Notes: generated by a model not told the origin, from the sequence alone. Shown: positions 1-9,007, numbered from the stretch's first letter. The stretch is 27,314 nt of DNA from an uncultured Pseudomonadota bacterium (GCA_903895005.1 CAITSH010000182.1:1-27314), one strand, 5' to 3'. Program-made: numbers and translations.

Positions 1-153
1 CGAACGGATGCGCAGGTGCTTAACGAACGGATCCAAGTCCGTATCGCTGTATAAACGGGACACTCGCGATAGAACTTCGGGTTTGTTTGCTCCCTATTGA
101 GGGCGGCTTTTGGAATTCGGTGGGAGCTGTTTGGGCGCATTACTGAATGCAAT

Positions 154-182
154 TTGACATGAATCAATCGAATTCTTCACAT
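154..182 (+). promoter_or_regulatory. Possible promoter upstream of the RND efflux operon
   Basis: A perfect TTGACA hexamer lies at 154-159. The matching -10 position, about 17 bp downstream, holds only a poor hexamer (TCACAT at 177-182). A short inverted repeat, ATCTA-T-TAGAT at 195-205, sits between this and the first ATG at 214 and could be a regulator-binding site. The placement fits a promoter for the operon that begins at 214, but the weak -10 keeps this tentative. Further upstream the 9-mer CGAACGGAT occurs twice (1-9 and 24-32); nothing else was recognised in 1-150. Confidence 0.3.
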
Positions 183-213
183 TTCAATCATCCGATCTAT
201 TAGATTGCCAGCC

Positions 214-528
214 ATGATCAATCCGCTCCTTGCGTGGACCCGGTCCGAGCACGACCACCCGCTAAAAAAACGCTTGCGCACCGTGCTCCGGTTGTTCGAG
301 GATCGTGGATTTGAGGGCGCATTGATGCGCGACATCGTCGAACCGGCTGGGGCGAACGTATCGGCCATTCGCCATTACTTCGGGAATAAAGCGGGGCTTT
401 ACCGTGCGACATTGACCGAACCCTTTTGCGAAGTGCCATCCCTGTTGGGGAGCGCGGCCGACCTGACGCTGCCGTTGCACGAGGCGCTGCGTCGCGAGCA
501 TGCGCAGGCGACCGGGGTGGTTGCATGA
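214..528 (+). CDS. Truncated TetR-family regulator (DNA-binding end only)
   Basis: The 104-residue product carries the TetR N-terminal helix-turn-helix. The core GANVSAIRHYFGNKAGLYRA matches the recognition helix and the following YFGNK-GLY motif of TetR/AcrR repressors. Family members are normally about 190-230 residues with a C-terminal ligand and dimerisation domain; here the protein stops soon after the HTH, in a stretch (LPLHEALRREHA) resembling the start of the C-terminal domain of CecR-like members. The ATG at 214 is chosen over an in-frame TTG at 205; neither has a clear Shine-Dalgarno sequence. The stop overlaps the next start as ATGA, so it is translationally coupled to the efflux channel gene. 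It may be a remnant kept for coupling or a small DNA-binding protein. The family call is firm; regulatory activity is uncertain. Confidence 0.75.
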   Translation: MINPLLAWTRSEHDHPLKKRLRTVLRLFEDRGFEGALMRDIVEPAGANVSAIRHYFGNKAGLYRATLTEPFCEVPSLLGSAADLTLPLHEALRREHAQATGVVA

Positions 529-2069
529 AGGCCGGAATTGTTCTCGTGCGCAGCCTGGTTGCGGCCGGCATTGTCCTACCCCTACTTGCCGGGTGTGGCG
601 TTACGCGCGGCCTGTTTGCCACCCTGGGTCCCGATTACGCGGGCGCACCGGACATACCGGCAAAGACTTGGAATACGCCCGTCGCCGTGCCGGCAACGCT
701 GGTGCCGGTCGCCCATGGCGGCAGCGCAGATGCGCTGCGCCAGTGGTGGCGGCAGTTCGATGACCCGGTGTTGCTTGAATTGCTTGCGTCGGCACAACGT
801 GAAAGCGCGACGCTGGCGCAGGCGGCGGCGCGCATCGAACGCGCGCGCGCCGATGTGGTAGCGGCCAACGCCGTCGGCAGTCCGTCGCTTGATGCGACTG
901 CGGGGGCGACGCGATCGGCATTCAGTTTCGGCGGCCCGTCCATCCAGCGCACCCAAGTGCAGATCGGTGTGCAAAGTTCATGGGAGATTGATTTGTTTGG
1001 CGGGCTTGCCCGACAGCGCGAGTCGACGCGCGCAAAGCTCGATGCCAACGTCGCGGCATGGCACGATGCGCGCGTGTCAGTCGCCGCCGAGCTTGCAAAC
1101 GCCTATGTCAACTTTCGATTTTGCGAAATCCAGGCCGAGCTCGCAAAGGTTGACGCGGTGTCGCGCGCCGAAACCGCGCGATTGCAGGCCATTACCGCGG
1201 CGGCCGGATTGCAGTCCTCCGCCAACGCGGCGCTTGCGCGCGCGAGCGCGGCCGAAGCGGCGGCGTTGCTATTGCAGCGCCGGGCGCAGTGCGAAATCGA
1301 CATCAAGGGCCTGGTGGCGCTCACCGGCACCGATGAATCCGGGCTGCGCAAGAAACTGGCGCGTGCGCCGGGGGCTGCGCCCTCGCCGCCGAGACCGGCG
1401 CAATTTGCCATCGACGCGTTGCCCGCACGCGTGCTGGCACAACGACCCGACGTCGCCGCCGCGGAGCGCGATCTTGCCGCGGCGAGCGCGGATATTGGCG
1501 TAATCGACGCCGAGCGCTACCCGCGCCTGTCGATTGACGGGAATGTCACGCCGACGCGTTCGCAGCTGGACGGCAGCCCGGCGATCAACTTGCGCACCTG
1601 GTCCATCGGCCCTGCCTTATCGCTGCCCATTCTTGACGGCGGCCGGCGCGCGGCCAATGTGGACGCAGCGCGTGCGCAGTACGCCGCCGCCGAAGCAGCA
1701 TACCGGGGAAAGGTCCGCGTGGCGGTACGTGAGGTGGAAGAAGCCATGGTCCGGCTGACGGGGGCCGCAACGCGGATCTCCGAGACGCGCATCGCAGCGG
1801 CCGGTTATCGCGAAAATCTTGACGGCGTGCGGGCGCGCCAGCGCGCCGGGCTTGCCAGCCTTATCGAACTGGAGGAGGTGCGCCGCGCCTCCCTTGCCGC
1901 AGAGGCCAATGTCGCCGCGCTCGACCATGAGGGTGTTGCTGCATGGATCGCCTTGTATCGGGCCGCGGGCGGTGGTTGGGACGGCGCGCTTGATGCAACC
2001 GCGGGGTTCGCCCAACGCCGGGCAGAAGCGAACAACCACGAATTTACGAACAGGAACGCAGTCAAATGA
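525..2069 (+). CDS. RND efflux outer-membrane factor (NodT/OprM family lipoprotein)
   Basis: This is the outer-membrane channel of a tripartite efflux pump, forming the exit duct for compounds moved by the RND pump at 3211. The 514-residue product has a lipoprotein signal (LPLLAGC, lipid-attachment Cys at about residue 23) and two repeated long coiled-coil halves typical of the TolC/OprM family (for example VRVAVREVEEAMVRL in the second half). Length is slightly above the usual 450-500. The frame is open further upstream, but the ATG at 525 is preferred because it gives the lipobox at the correct distance and an ATGA overlap with the preceding TetR-like gene. It also overlaps the adaptor gene by 4 bp, so all components are expected in fixed ratio from one mRNA. 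Substrate range cannot be predicted. Confidence 0.92.
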   Translation: MKAGIVLVRSLVAAGIVLPLLAGCGVTRGLFATLGPDYAGAPDIPAKTWNTPVAVPATLVPVAHGGSADALRQWWRQFDDPVLLELLASAQRESATLAQAAARIERARADVVAANAVGSPSLDATAGATRSAFSFGGPSIQRTQVQIGVQSSWEIDLFGGLARQRESTRAKLDANVAAWHDARVSVAAELANAYVNFRFCEIQAELAKVDAVSRAETARLQAITAAAGLQSSANAALARASAAEAAALLLQRRAQCEIDIKGLVALTGTDESGLRKKLARAPGAAPSPPRPAQFAIDALPARVLAQRPDVAAAERDLAAASADIGVIDAERYPRLSIDGNVTPTRSQLDGSPAINLRTWSIGPALSLPILDGGRRAANVDAARAQYAAAEAAYRGKVRVAVREVEEAMVRLTGAATRISETRIAAAGYRENLDGVRARQRAGLASLIELEEVRRASLAAEANVAALDHEGVAAWIALYRAAGGGWDGALDATAGFAQRRAEANNHEFTNRNAVK

Positions 2070-3214
2070 ACCCCATCATTTCAAAACTTGTATCGGCAGC
2101 GGTGCTTGCGGGCGCAACATGCGCGACATGGATTGCGATTGCGGCGGCGCCCGATAAAGGCGCTGCGGCCGGCGGCACTGCGGCCGGCGGCACTGCGGCC
2201 GGCGGCACTGCGGTCAAGCCGGCGCTGACGGTGACCCTTGTCCAGGCGCAACGTCGTGATGTGCCGCTGCGTTTCGCGGCAAACGGCTCGATCAGCGCAT
2301 GGCAAGAAGCTGTCCTGGGCGCCGAAGTCAGCGGACTGCGCCTGTCAGAGGTGCGGGCGCAGGTGGGCGATGTCGTGACACGAGGCCAGGTGCTGGCGGT
2401 CTTTGCGGGCGATACGGTGACGGCCGATTTTGTACAGGCACGTGCTTCAGTGGCCGAGGCGGAGGCGACGCTCCAGGATGCGCGCGCCAACGCCGAGCGG
2501 GCGCAGTCCATCGCCGCCAGCGGCGCGCTTTCGTCGCAGCAGCTGGCCCAGTACGCGACCGCTGAAAAAACCGCGCAGGCGAGGCTGGATCTGTCGCGGG
2601 CGCAACTCGTGGCGCAGCAATTGCGCCTTGATCACACGCGCGTCCTCGCCAGGGACGACGGCGTTATTTCGGCGCGCAGCGCGACGCTGGGTGCGGTGGT
2701 GCCGCAGGGGCAGGAATTGTTCCGCCTCATCCGCAAAGGGCGGCTTGAGTGGCGCGCCGAGGTCGTCGCGGGCGAGCTCGGCAAACTAAAGCCGGGGCTG
2801 CCGGTGGTGATCAGCGCGGATGGCGTCGGTACCATGGAGGGCAGGCTGCGCGTCGTTGCGCCGACTGTCGATCCGGTCACGCGCAATGCGCTGGTGTACG
2901 TCGACCTTCCCGATGCCGCGCGGCGCGGGTTCAAGCCGGGCATGTTCGCGCGCGGTGAATTCGCGCTGGGCGCACGCAGCGGACTCACGGTCCCGCAGGA
3001 CGCGCTGGTTTTGCGCGACGGTTTTAGCTACGTTTACCGGGCCGGCAAGGTCGAGGGCGGGCAGGCGAAGGTTGCACGCGTCAAGGTTGACACCGGACGC
3101 CACGTCGAGGATCGCGTCGAGGTGCTGGGCGGGCTCAAGGCGGACGAGCGCATCGTCGCATCGGGCGTGGCGTTTCTCGCCGATGGCGACCTGGTGAAAG
3201 TGGTCGCCAAGTGA
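2066..3214 (+). CDS. RND efflux periplasmic adaptor subunit (membrane fusion protein, HlyD/AcrA type)
   Basis: The product (382 residues) links the inner-membrane pump to the outer-membrane channel. It has an N-terminal hydrophobic export segment (about residues 5-27), a lipoyl/barrel-sandwich region starting near LRLSEVRAQVGDVVTRGQVL, an alpha-hairpin rich in Ala, Glu and Gln (FVQARASVAEAEATLQDARA onwards), the returning lipoyl half (DDGVISARSATLGAVVPQG), and beta-barrel and membrane-proximal domains towards the C terminus. The start overlaps the channel gene stop as ATGA and the end overlaps the pump gene as GTGA. Between the export segment and first domain is an Ala-Gly-Gly-Thr-rich linker encoded by a 15-bp tandem repeat, not a usual feature of the family and probably a flexible spacer. 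Confidence 0.93.
   Translation: MNPIISKLVSAAVLAGATCATWIAIAAAPDKGAAAGGTAAGGTAAGGTAVKPALTVTLVQAQRRDVPLRFAANGSISAWQEAVLGAEVSGLRLSEVRAQVGDVVTRGQVLAVFAGDTVTADFVQARASVAEAEATLQDARANAERAQSIAASGALSSQQLAQYATAEKTAQARLDLSRAQLVAQQLRLDHTRVLARDDGVISARSATLGAVVPQGQELFRLIRKGRLEWRAEVVAGELGKLKPGLPVVISADGVGTMEGRLRVVAPTVDPVTRNALVYVDLPDAARRGFKPGMFARGEFALGARSGLTVPQDALVLRDGFSYVYRAGKVEGGQAKVARVKVDTGRHVEDRVEVLGGLKADERIVASGVAFLADGDLVKVVAK
2165..2209 (+). repeat. 15-bp tandem repeat, three identical copies, within the adaptor gene
   Basis: The unit GCGGCCGGCGGCACT occurs three times without mismatch at 2165-2179, 2180-2194 and 2195-2209. It is in frame and encodes three copies of the pentapeptide AAGGT in the linker just after the export segment of the adaptor. 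Identical nucleotide copies imply recent expansion by slipped-strand replication, so copy number may vary between strains without breaking the reading frame. Confidence 0.95.
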
Positions 3215-6200
3215 ACGTCTCGGCGTGGTGCATCAAGAACCCGATTCCGGCACTGATGTGTTTTGTGCTGCTGAGCTTTGGCGGCGCGATGTCGTTCAGC
3301 TCGATGAAGGTGCAGAATTTTCCCGATCTTGATCTGCCCACGATCAATGTAAGCGCGTCATTGCCGGGCGCCTCCCCGGCGCAGCTTGAAACCGATGTCG
3401 CGCGCCGGATAGAAAACTCCATCGCCACCTTGCAGGGCCTCAAACACGTCTACACCAAGGTGCAGGATGGCAGCGTCACCATCACCGCCGAGTTCCGTCT
3501 CGAAAAACCGGTGCAGGAGGCGCTCGATGACGTTCGTTCCGCCGTATCCAAGGTACGCGCCGATCTGCCCGCCGACCTGCGCGATCCGGTCGTCACCAAG
3601 CTCGATCTTGCGGGCAGCCCGATTCTCGCCTTTACGATTGCCGCCGACAGCCTCGACGAGGAAGGGTTGTCGTGGTTTGTCGACGACACCATAACCAGGC
3701 GCCTGCTGCGCGTGCGCGGGGTCGGGGCGGTAACCCGTGTCGGCGGGGTCACGCGCGAAGTGGGCATTGCGCTCAATCCGGCGCGGCTCGCCTCATTCGG
3801 CGTGACTGCGGGCGAAATCTCCCGCCAGTTGCGGCAGATGCAGCAGGAAGCCGGCGGGGGCCGTGTCGATATCGGTTCGGCCGAGCAGGCGGTCCGCGCG
3901 CTTGGCAATGTGCAATCGGCCCAGGAGCTGGGGCGCATGGAGTTGTCGCTCCCGGGCGGGCGTCGTGTGCGGCTGTCTGAGCTCGCGCGGATCACCGACG
4001 GCTTTGCCGAGCCGCGCTCACTTGCGCTACTCGATGGCAAGCCGGTGGTCGGTTTCGAGGTGACGCGCAGTCGCGGCGCGAGTGAAGTGGAGGTGGGGGC
4101 CGGTGTGCGCGCGGCGCTCGACGAGTTGAAGGCGACCCATCCTGACATCAGACTCCACGAAGCCTTTGATTTTGTCACGCCGGTGGCACAGGAATTCCAC
4201 GGCTCCATGCTGCTGCTCTATGAGGGGGCAATTCTTGCCGTGATCGTGGTGTGGCTGTTTTTACGCGACTGGCGCGCGACCCTGGTCTCGGCCGTGGCCC
4301 TGCCACTGTCGGTGGTACCCGCCTTTATCGGCATGCATTACCTCGGATTCTCGCTCAACGTGGTGACCTTGCTGGCATTGTCGCTGGTGGTCGGTATCCT
4401 GGTCGATGACGCCATCGTCGAGGTGGAAAACATAGTGCGCCACCTGCGCATGGGCAAGACGCCTTACCAGGCGGCGATGGAGGCGGCCGATGAAATCGGG
4501 CTGGCGGTCATTGCCACCACCTTCGCCCTGATCTCGGTTTTTTTACCCACCGCGTTCATGAGCGGCATTCCGGGAAAATTCTTCAAGCAGTTTGGCTGGA
4601 CGGCGTCACTCGCGGTGTTCGCGTCGCTGGTGGTCGCGCGCATGCTCACCCCGATGATGGCCGCCTATTTGCTCAAGCCGGCGGCACAAGGTATCACGGT
4701 GGACGGCCGGATGATGGGCGCCTACATGCGCATCAGCGCATGGTGCCTTAAGCATCGCTGGGTCACCATGCTTGGTGCGGCGGCGTTTTTCGCCGGTTCG
4801 GTCGCGCTCATTCCCCTGCTGCCGACCGGCTTCATTCCGCCCGATGACATGTCGCAGACCCAGGTGCATTTGGAGCTGCCGCCCGGTTCCACAATGGTGC
4901 AAACGCGTGAAGCGGCCGAGCGCGCACGTACCGTGCTGCTCCCGGTGGCGCACGTTCGCAGCGTGTATACCACCATAGGCGGGGGCGCCGCCGGGAATGA
5001 CCCGTTCGCGCCGCACGGAGCCGCCGAGGTGCGCAAGGCCACCCTCACCGTGTTGCTGGACGCCCGCACAGACCGGCCCGAGCGCAAGCAGGTGACGGAA
5101 CGCCAGATGCGAGAAGCGCTCTCTGTGCTGCCTGCCGTGCGAACAAAAGTGGGCCTTGGGGGATCGGGCGAGAAATACGTGCTGGTCCTTACCGGAGACG
5201 ATCCGCTGGCCCTCGCCAAGGCGGCCCTTGATGTCGAACGGGACCTGCACACCATTCCGGGCATCGGTAACGTGTCATCGACCGCGGCTCTTGTTCGGCC
5301 TGAATTGGCGGTGCACCCGGACTTTGCGCGCGCCGCGGACCTTGGTGTGACCACCGCATCCATCGGCGAGGCGCTGCGTATCGCCACGATAGGCGATTAC
5401 GATGCGGGCCTGCCCAAACTAAACCTGTCGCAGCGCCAGGTGCCGGTGGTGGTCAAGCTTGAAGCGGCCGCGCGCAGGGACCTGCAGGTGCTCGAACGGC
5501 TTACCGTGTCCTCCTCCAGGCCGGAAGTCGGGCCGGTGATGATCGGCCAGGTTGCGCGCCTGGAAATGGGCAGTGGCCCGGCCGAGATCGACCGTTACGA
5601 CCGCGCGCGCAACATCAATTTCGAGATCGAGGTTGCCGGTGTGCCCCTTGGCGAGGTGGCGGACGCGGTAGCCCTGCTGCCGTCGATCCGCAACCTGCCT
5701 GCCGGGGTGAGGCAGATCGAGATTGGCGACGCCGAGATCATGGACGAGCTTTTTGCAAGTTTCGGCCTTGCGATGCTCACCGGAGTACTGTGTATTTTTA
5801 TCGTCCTGGTGCTGTTGTTCAAGGACGTGTTGCAACCGGTCACCATCCTCGCCGCGCTGCCGCTTTCCCTCGGAGGCGCATTTGTCGCCCTGCTTGTCAC
5901 CGGGAAGGCGTTTTCCATGCCCTCGCTGATCGGCCTCATCATGATGATGGGCATAGCGACCAAGAACTCCATTTTGTTGGTCGAGTACGCCATCGTGGCG
6001 CGGCGTGACGCGAAGATGAGCCGCTGGGATGCGCTGCTCGACGCGTGCCACAAGCGCGCCCGGCCCATCATCATGACCACCATCGCGATGGGTGCGGGCA
6101 TGTTGCCCATCGCGATCGGCGGCGGCGCCGCCGATTCGTCGTTTCGCAGTCCGATGGCGATTGCGGTGATCGGCGGGCTGATTACTTCAACGGTTCTCAG

Positions 6201-6315
6201 CCTGCTGGTGATTCCGGTGGTGTTCACTTACGTGGATGACTTTGCACAGTGGTTCGCGCGCACCTGGGCGCGCCTGGGCGACCGTCGGGTTACCGAGCCG
6301 CCCAAGGCGCGATGA
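3211..6315 (+). CDS. RND multidrug efflux permease (HAE1 family, AcrB/MexB-like)
   Basis: This is the proton-driven inner-membrane pump of the tripartite exporter. At 1034 residues it has full family length. The N terminus (VSAWCIKNPIPALMCFVLL) is the first transmembrane helix, followed by a large periplasmic porter loop, a block of helices from about residue 330, a second periplasmic loop and a final helix block. The proton-relay residues are present: the Asp pair in GILVDDAIVEVENI (D399/D400) in helix 4 and the Lys in GIATKNSILLVEYA (K918) in helix 10. It starts at a GTG that overlaps the adaptor stop as GTGA. The wider family also includes metal (HME) pumps, but the helix-4 DD pair fits HAE1. 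The operon ends here, followed by a strong hairpin. Confidence 0.95.
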   Translation: MNVSAWCIKNPIPALMCFVLLSFGGAMSFSSMKVQNFPDLDLPTINVSASLPGASPAQLETDVARRIENSIATLQGLKHVYTKVQDGSVTITAEFRLEKPVQEALDDVRSAVSKVRADLPADLRDPVVTKLDLAGSPILAFTIAADSLDEEGLSWFVDDTITRRLLRVRGVGAVTRVGGVTREVGIALNPARLASFGVTAGEISRQLRQMQQEAGGGRVDIGSAEQAVRALGNVQSAQELGRMELSLPGGRRVRLSELARITDGFAEPRSLALLDGKPVVGFEVTRSRGASEVEVGAGVRAALDELKATHPDIRLHEAFDFVTPVAQEFHGSMLLLYEGAILAVIVVWLFLRDWRATLVSAVALPLSVVPAFIGMHYLGFSLNVVTLLALSLVVGILVDDAIVEVENIVRHLRMGKTPYQAAMEAADEIGLAVIATTFALISVFLPTAFMSGIPGKFFKQFGWTASLAVFASLVVARMLTPMMAAYLLKPAAQGITVDGRMMGAYMRISAWCLKHRWVTMLGAAAFFAGSVALIPLLPTGFIPPDDMSQTQVHLELPPGSTMVQTREAAERARTVLLPVAHVRSVYTTIGGGAAGNDPFAPHGAAEVRKATLTVLLDARTDRPERKQVTERQMREALSVLPAVRTKVGLGGSGEKYVLVLTGDDPLALAKAALDVERDLHTIPGIGNVSSTAALVRPELAVHPDFARAADLGVTTASIGEALRIATIGDYDAGLPKLNLSQRQVPVVVKLEAAARRDLQVLERLTVSSSRPEVGPVMIGQVARLEMGSGPAEIDRYDRARNINFEIEVAGVPLGEVADAVALLPSIRNLPAGVRQIEIGDAEIMDELFASFGLAMLTGVLCIFIVLVLLFKDVLQPVTILAALPLSLGGAFVALLVTGKAFSMPSLIGLIMMMGIATKNSILLVEYAIVARRDAKMSRWDALLDACHKRARPIIMTTIAMGAGMLPIAIGGGAADSSFRSPMAIAVIGGLITSTVLSLLVIPVVFTYVDDFAQWFARTWARLGDRRVTEPPKAR

Positions 6316-6321
6316 GTCTCG

Positions 6322-6348
6322 CCGGTCAGCGCCTTTGGCGCTGACCGG
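6322..6348 (+). terminator. Perfect 12-bp hairpin after the RND operon
   Basis: CCGGTCAGCGCC (6322-6333) pairs perfectly with GGCGCTGACCGG (6337-6348) around a TTT loop, 6 bp after the permease stop. No T-run follows on the + strand, so it is either a Rho-independent terminator lacking its U-tract or a 3'-end stabilising hairpin. Its position argues for separating the efflux operon from the carbamoyltransferase operon. A TATACT hexamer at 6362-6367 just downstream could be a -10 element for the next operon, but no convincing -35 is seen. Confidence 0.6.
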
Positions 6349-6460
6349 TCCGGATTGGGGGTATACTTGGAGGCTGTAAAAGCAGCCAAGTTGACCACCG
6401 AACTTTAGCGTCGGTGCCAGCGTCGGCGGTCGGCGGTTCAAAAAGCCCGGAAAGCCAGTC

Positions 6461-8005
6461 GTGACCATCCGCTCCATCATCAAACCCAATCTTTACAAGG
6501 ACTCGGTTGCGCTGATGCGCATTGCCGAGACGGCGCAGGCACGCGAGGGCGTCAAGCGCGCGACGCTGCTCATGGGCACCGCCGCCAACAAGGACATTCT
6601 CAAGGAGGCGGGCCTGCTCGATGTGGGTGTGTCCGGCGCCGGCCCCAATGACGTAATGATGCTGGTCGAGGCCGAGGACGCGGTCCTTGCCGAAGCGCTG
6701 GCCGAAATCGAGCACCTGCTTGCGGGAGGCTCTGCAAAGGGCGGCGCGACCGACGTGGCTGAAATGCAGCCGCGTTCGCTGGCGATGGCGGTGGGCGCGA
6801 ATTCGGGCGGGTTGAAATCGGGACTTGTGCAGATCTCTGTGCCCGGGCCGTATGCCGCCGCCGAAGCGCTCAAGGCGCTGCGCCTTGGCATGCATGTGTT
6901 CATGTTCAGCGACAACGTCTCCATCGGGCAGGAGCAGGCGATCAAGCGCGTGGGCTCGAAAAAAGGCCTGCTGGTGATGGGGCCCGATTGCGGTACCGCG
7001 ATCATCAACGGCGTGCCGCTTGGCTTTGCCAACGTCGTGCGTGGCGGACCGATCGGCCTCGTTGCCGCGTCGGGCACCGGGTTGCAGGAAGTGACGACGC
7101 AGATCCACCGGCTAGGATCGGGCGTATCCCAGGCGATCGGTACCGGCGGGCGCGATGTCTATGAGGCGATCGGCGGCACCACCATGCTGCAGGCCATCGA
7201 TGTGCTTGCCGCTGATCCGGCGACCAAAGTCATTACGATCGTCTCCAAACCGCCCGCACCCGCCGTGACCGAGAAGGTGCTCGCGCGCCTTGCCGCGATC
7301 GGCAAGCCGGCCGTGGTCTTGTTCCTTGGCTCGAGCGCCAGGGGCGGTGCCGCCAACGTGCACACCGTTGCAACGCTGTTTGAATGCGCCGCCCAGTCCG
7401 TCGCGCTTGCCACCGGCAAGGCCGCGGCGGCAGAGCAGGGGGCCAGCGTCCCGGAGATCAAGTTTGCAAAAAGCCAGCGCTGGTTGCGCGGCCTGTATTC
7501 GGGCGGCACGTTCTGCACGGAAGCGCAGCTCATCTGGAAGCAACTCGGTCTGCACACGTGGTCCAATGTGCCTGTCGACAAAGCCGACGCGCTGCCCAAT
7601 CCCAAGCAGGCCAGCCGCGAGCACAGCGCCATCGACCTGGGTGATGACGAGTTCACGGTTGGTCGTCCTCACCCGATGATCGACCAGGGCGCGCGCATCG
7701 AACGCCTGCTCAAGGAGGCGGCCGATCCGGAAGTGGCGGTCATCGTGCTCGACGTGGTGCTCGGTTACGGCGCACATGCCGACCCGGCCGGCGCGCTCGC
7801 TCCGGCGATTCGAGAAGCCAAGGCCATCGCGGCAAAGGGCGGACGCGCGCTGGCGATTGTCGCCTTTGCCTGCGGCACCGATGAGGATCCGCAACCGCTG
7901 ACCGCGCAGGATCGTGCGCTCGTTGATGCCGGCGCGCTGGTGGCGCAATCGAGCGTCGCCGCGGCGCGTCTTGCGGCCGCGCTGGTCGCAGGCATAAAAG
8001 CCTAG
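6461..8005 (+). CDS. fdrA: FdrA/AllF-type protein, predicted oxamate carbamoyltransferase subunit
   Basis: The protein (514 residues; E. coli FdrA is about 555) belongs to the FdrA family, built on the CoA-binding and succinyl-CoA-ligase-like folds. Seen directly: an N-terminal region starting TIRSIIKPNLYKDSVALMRI, the hallmark MGPDCGTAIINGVPLGFANV near residue 175, a Gly-rich stretch ASGTGLQEVTTQIHRLGSG, and a C-terminal half with SGGTFCTEAQ. In E. coli, FdrA (AllF) with AllG and AllH is assigned to oxamate carbamoyltransferase, which converts oxalurate and phosphate to oxamate and carbamoyl phosphate. Partner-family genes follow at 9949 and 9004, with a carbamate kinase between. The start is GTG with GGAAAG 6 nt upstream. 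The family is certain; oxalurate as substrate is inferred. Confidence 0.88.
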   Translation: MTIRSIIKPNLYKDSVALMRIAETAQAREGVKRATLLMGTAANKDILKEAGLLDVGVSGAGPNDVMMLVEAEDAVLAEALAEIEHLLAGGSAKGGATDVAEMQPRSLAMAVGANSGGLKSGLVQISVPGPYAAAEALKALRLGMHVFMFSDNVSIGQEQAIKRVGSKKGLLVMGPDCGTAIINGVPLGFANVVRGGPIGLVAASGTGLQEVTTQIHRLGSGVSQAIGTGGRDVYEAIGGTTMLQAIDVLAADPATKVITIVSKPPAPAVTEKVLARLAAIGKPAVVLFLGSSARGGAANVHTVATLFECAAQSVALATGKAAAAEQGASVPEIKFAKSQRWLRGLYSGGTFCTEAQLIWKQLGLHTWSNVPVDKADALPNPKQASREHSAIDLGDDEFTVGRPHPMIDQGARIERLLKEAADPEVAVIVLDVVLGYGAHADPAGALAPAIREAKAIAAKGGRALAIVAFACGTDEDPQPLTAQDRALVDAGALVAQSSVAAARLAAALVAGIKA

Positions 8006-8065
8006 TCCCATGCCGATTTCCGAGCGACGGGTAGTCGTGGCAGGCCGGTGGAACGCGACGCCAGC

Positions 8066-9007
8066 ATGAAGCGCGTTGTCGTCGCGTTGGGCGGTAACGC
8101 CGCCTATCCCCCCTCCATCAAGGGCACGGCGGAGGAGCAACTCGATCTGATGGCTGGGGTGTGCCGGCACTTTGTCAGCATCATCCGCTCCGGGTACAAG
8201 CTTATTCTCACCCACGGCAACGGTCCGGTGGTGGGCAATATTCTTTACCGGATGGCGCAGACGGCACGTGAAATTCCCCCCATGCCCATGGATGTCTGCG
8301 TTTCGCATTCGCAGGGCGGACTCGGCTACATGCTGCAGCAGAGTTTTTCCAATGTGCTGCACGAAGAGGGTGTATCGGCCACGGTGTCGGCGGTGGTTAC
8401 CGAGGTTGAGGTCGATCCCAAGGATCCGGCGTTCAGCAACCCGACCAAGCCGGTGGGTCGCTTTTTCACCGAGGCGCAGGCCAAGGCCTTCGGCGCCGAA
8501 ACCGGCTGGGATTTCATCGAGGATTCGGGGCGTGGCTGGCGTCGTGTCGTACCCTCGCCGCGTCCGCTGCGCATCCTCGACCTGCCCACCGTATTGGCCC
8601 TGCTCAACGCCGGTATCATCCCGATCACCTGCGGCGGAGGCGGGATCCCCGTGGTGCGCACACCCGACGGTCGCTTCAAGGGGGTGCCTGCCGTCATCGA
8701 CAAGGACCTGACCAGCGCGATGCTCGCCGCCGAGCTTGGCGCCGGCGCGCTGATCATGCTCACCGGTGTGGAGCGCGTCGCACTCGACTACGGCAAGCCG
8801 ACACAACGCGAGCTATCGCACATGAGCGTTGCCGAAGCGAAACAGCATATGGCGGACGGGCAATTCCCTCCCGGCAGCATGGGACCGAAAATCGATGCTG
8901 CGCTGACCTATCTTGCGCGCGAACCCGCCGGCAAGGTGGTGATCACGTCCCTGGAACATGCCTTCGATGCACTCGAAGGTCGTTCGGGCACGACCATCAC
9001 GCCATGA
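8066..9007 (+). CDS. Carbamate kinase (ArcC/AllK family)
   Basis: This enzyme makes ATP from carbamoyl phosphate and ADP, releasing ammonia and CO2. The 313-residue product matches family length and shows the hallmark VVALGGNA at the N terminus, THGNGPVVGN near residue 50, CGGGGIPVV and the VIDKDLTSAMLA nucleotide-binding region. The ATG at 8066 is chosen because family members begin a few residues before VVALGGNA; an in-frame GTG at 8048 would add six residues. It lies 60 bp after fdrA and overlaps the DUF2877 gene by 4 bp (ATGA). With no arginine deiminase or ornithine transcarbamylase gene nearby, its carbamoyl phosphate presumably comes from the flanking AllFGH-like transferase, equivalent to E. 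coli AllK. Confidence 0.95.
   Translation: MKRVVVALGGNAAYPPSIKGTAEEQLDLMAGVCRHFVSIIRSGYKLILTHGNGPVVGNILYRMAQTAREIPPMPMDVCVSHSQGGLGYMLQQSFSNVLHEEGVSATVSAVVTEVEVDPKDPAFSNPTKPVGRFFTEAQAKAFGAETGWDFIEDSGRGWRRVVPSPRPLRILDLPTVLALLNAGIIPITCGGGGIPVVRTPDGRFKGVPAVIDKDLTSAMLAAELGAGALIMLTGVERVALDYGKPTQRELSHMSVAEAKQHMADGQFPPGSMGPKIDAALTYLAREPAGKVVITSLEHAFDALEGRSGTTITP

Noticed and set aside
426..524. Upstream in-frame extension of the outer-membrane channel gene
   Set aside because: The extension reads the TetR-like gene in another frame and would bury the lipoprotein signal; the ATG at 525 gives correct lipobox placement and an ATGA overlap.
7112..8806. 564-codon open frame on the - strand, antisense to fdrA and the carbamate kinase gene
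   Set aside because: It mirrors two genes with clear family hallmarks on the + strand; its product is rich in His, Arg and Gly with no recognisable domain, typical of a GC-rich antisense frame.
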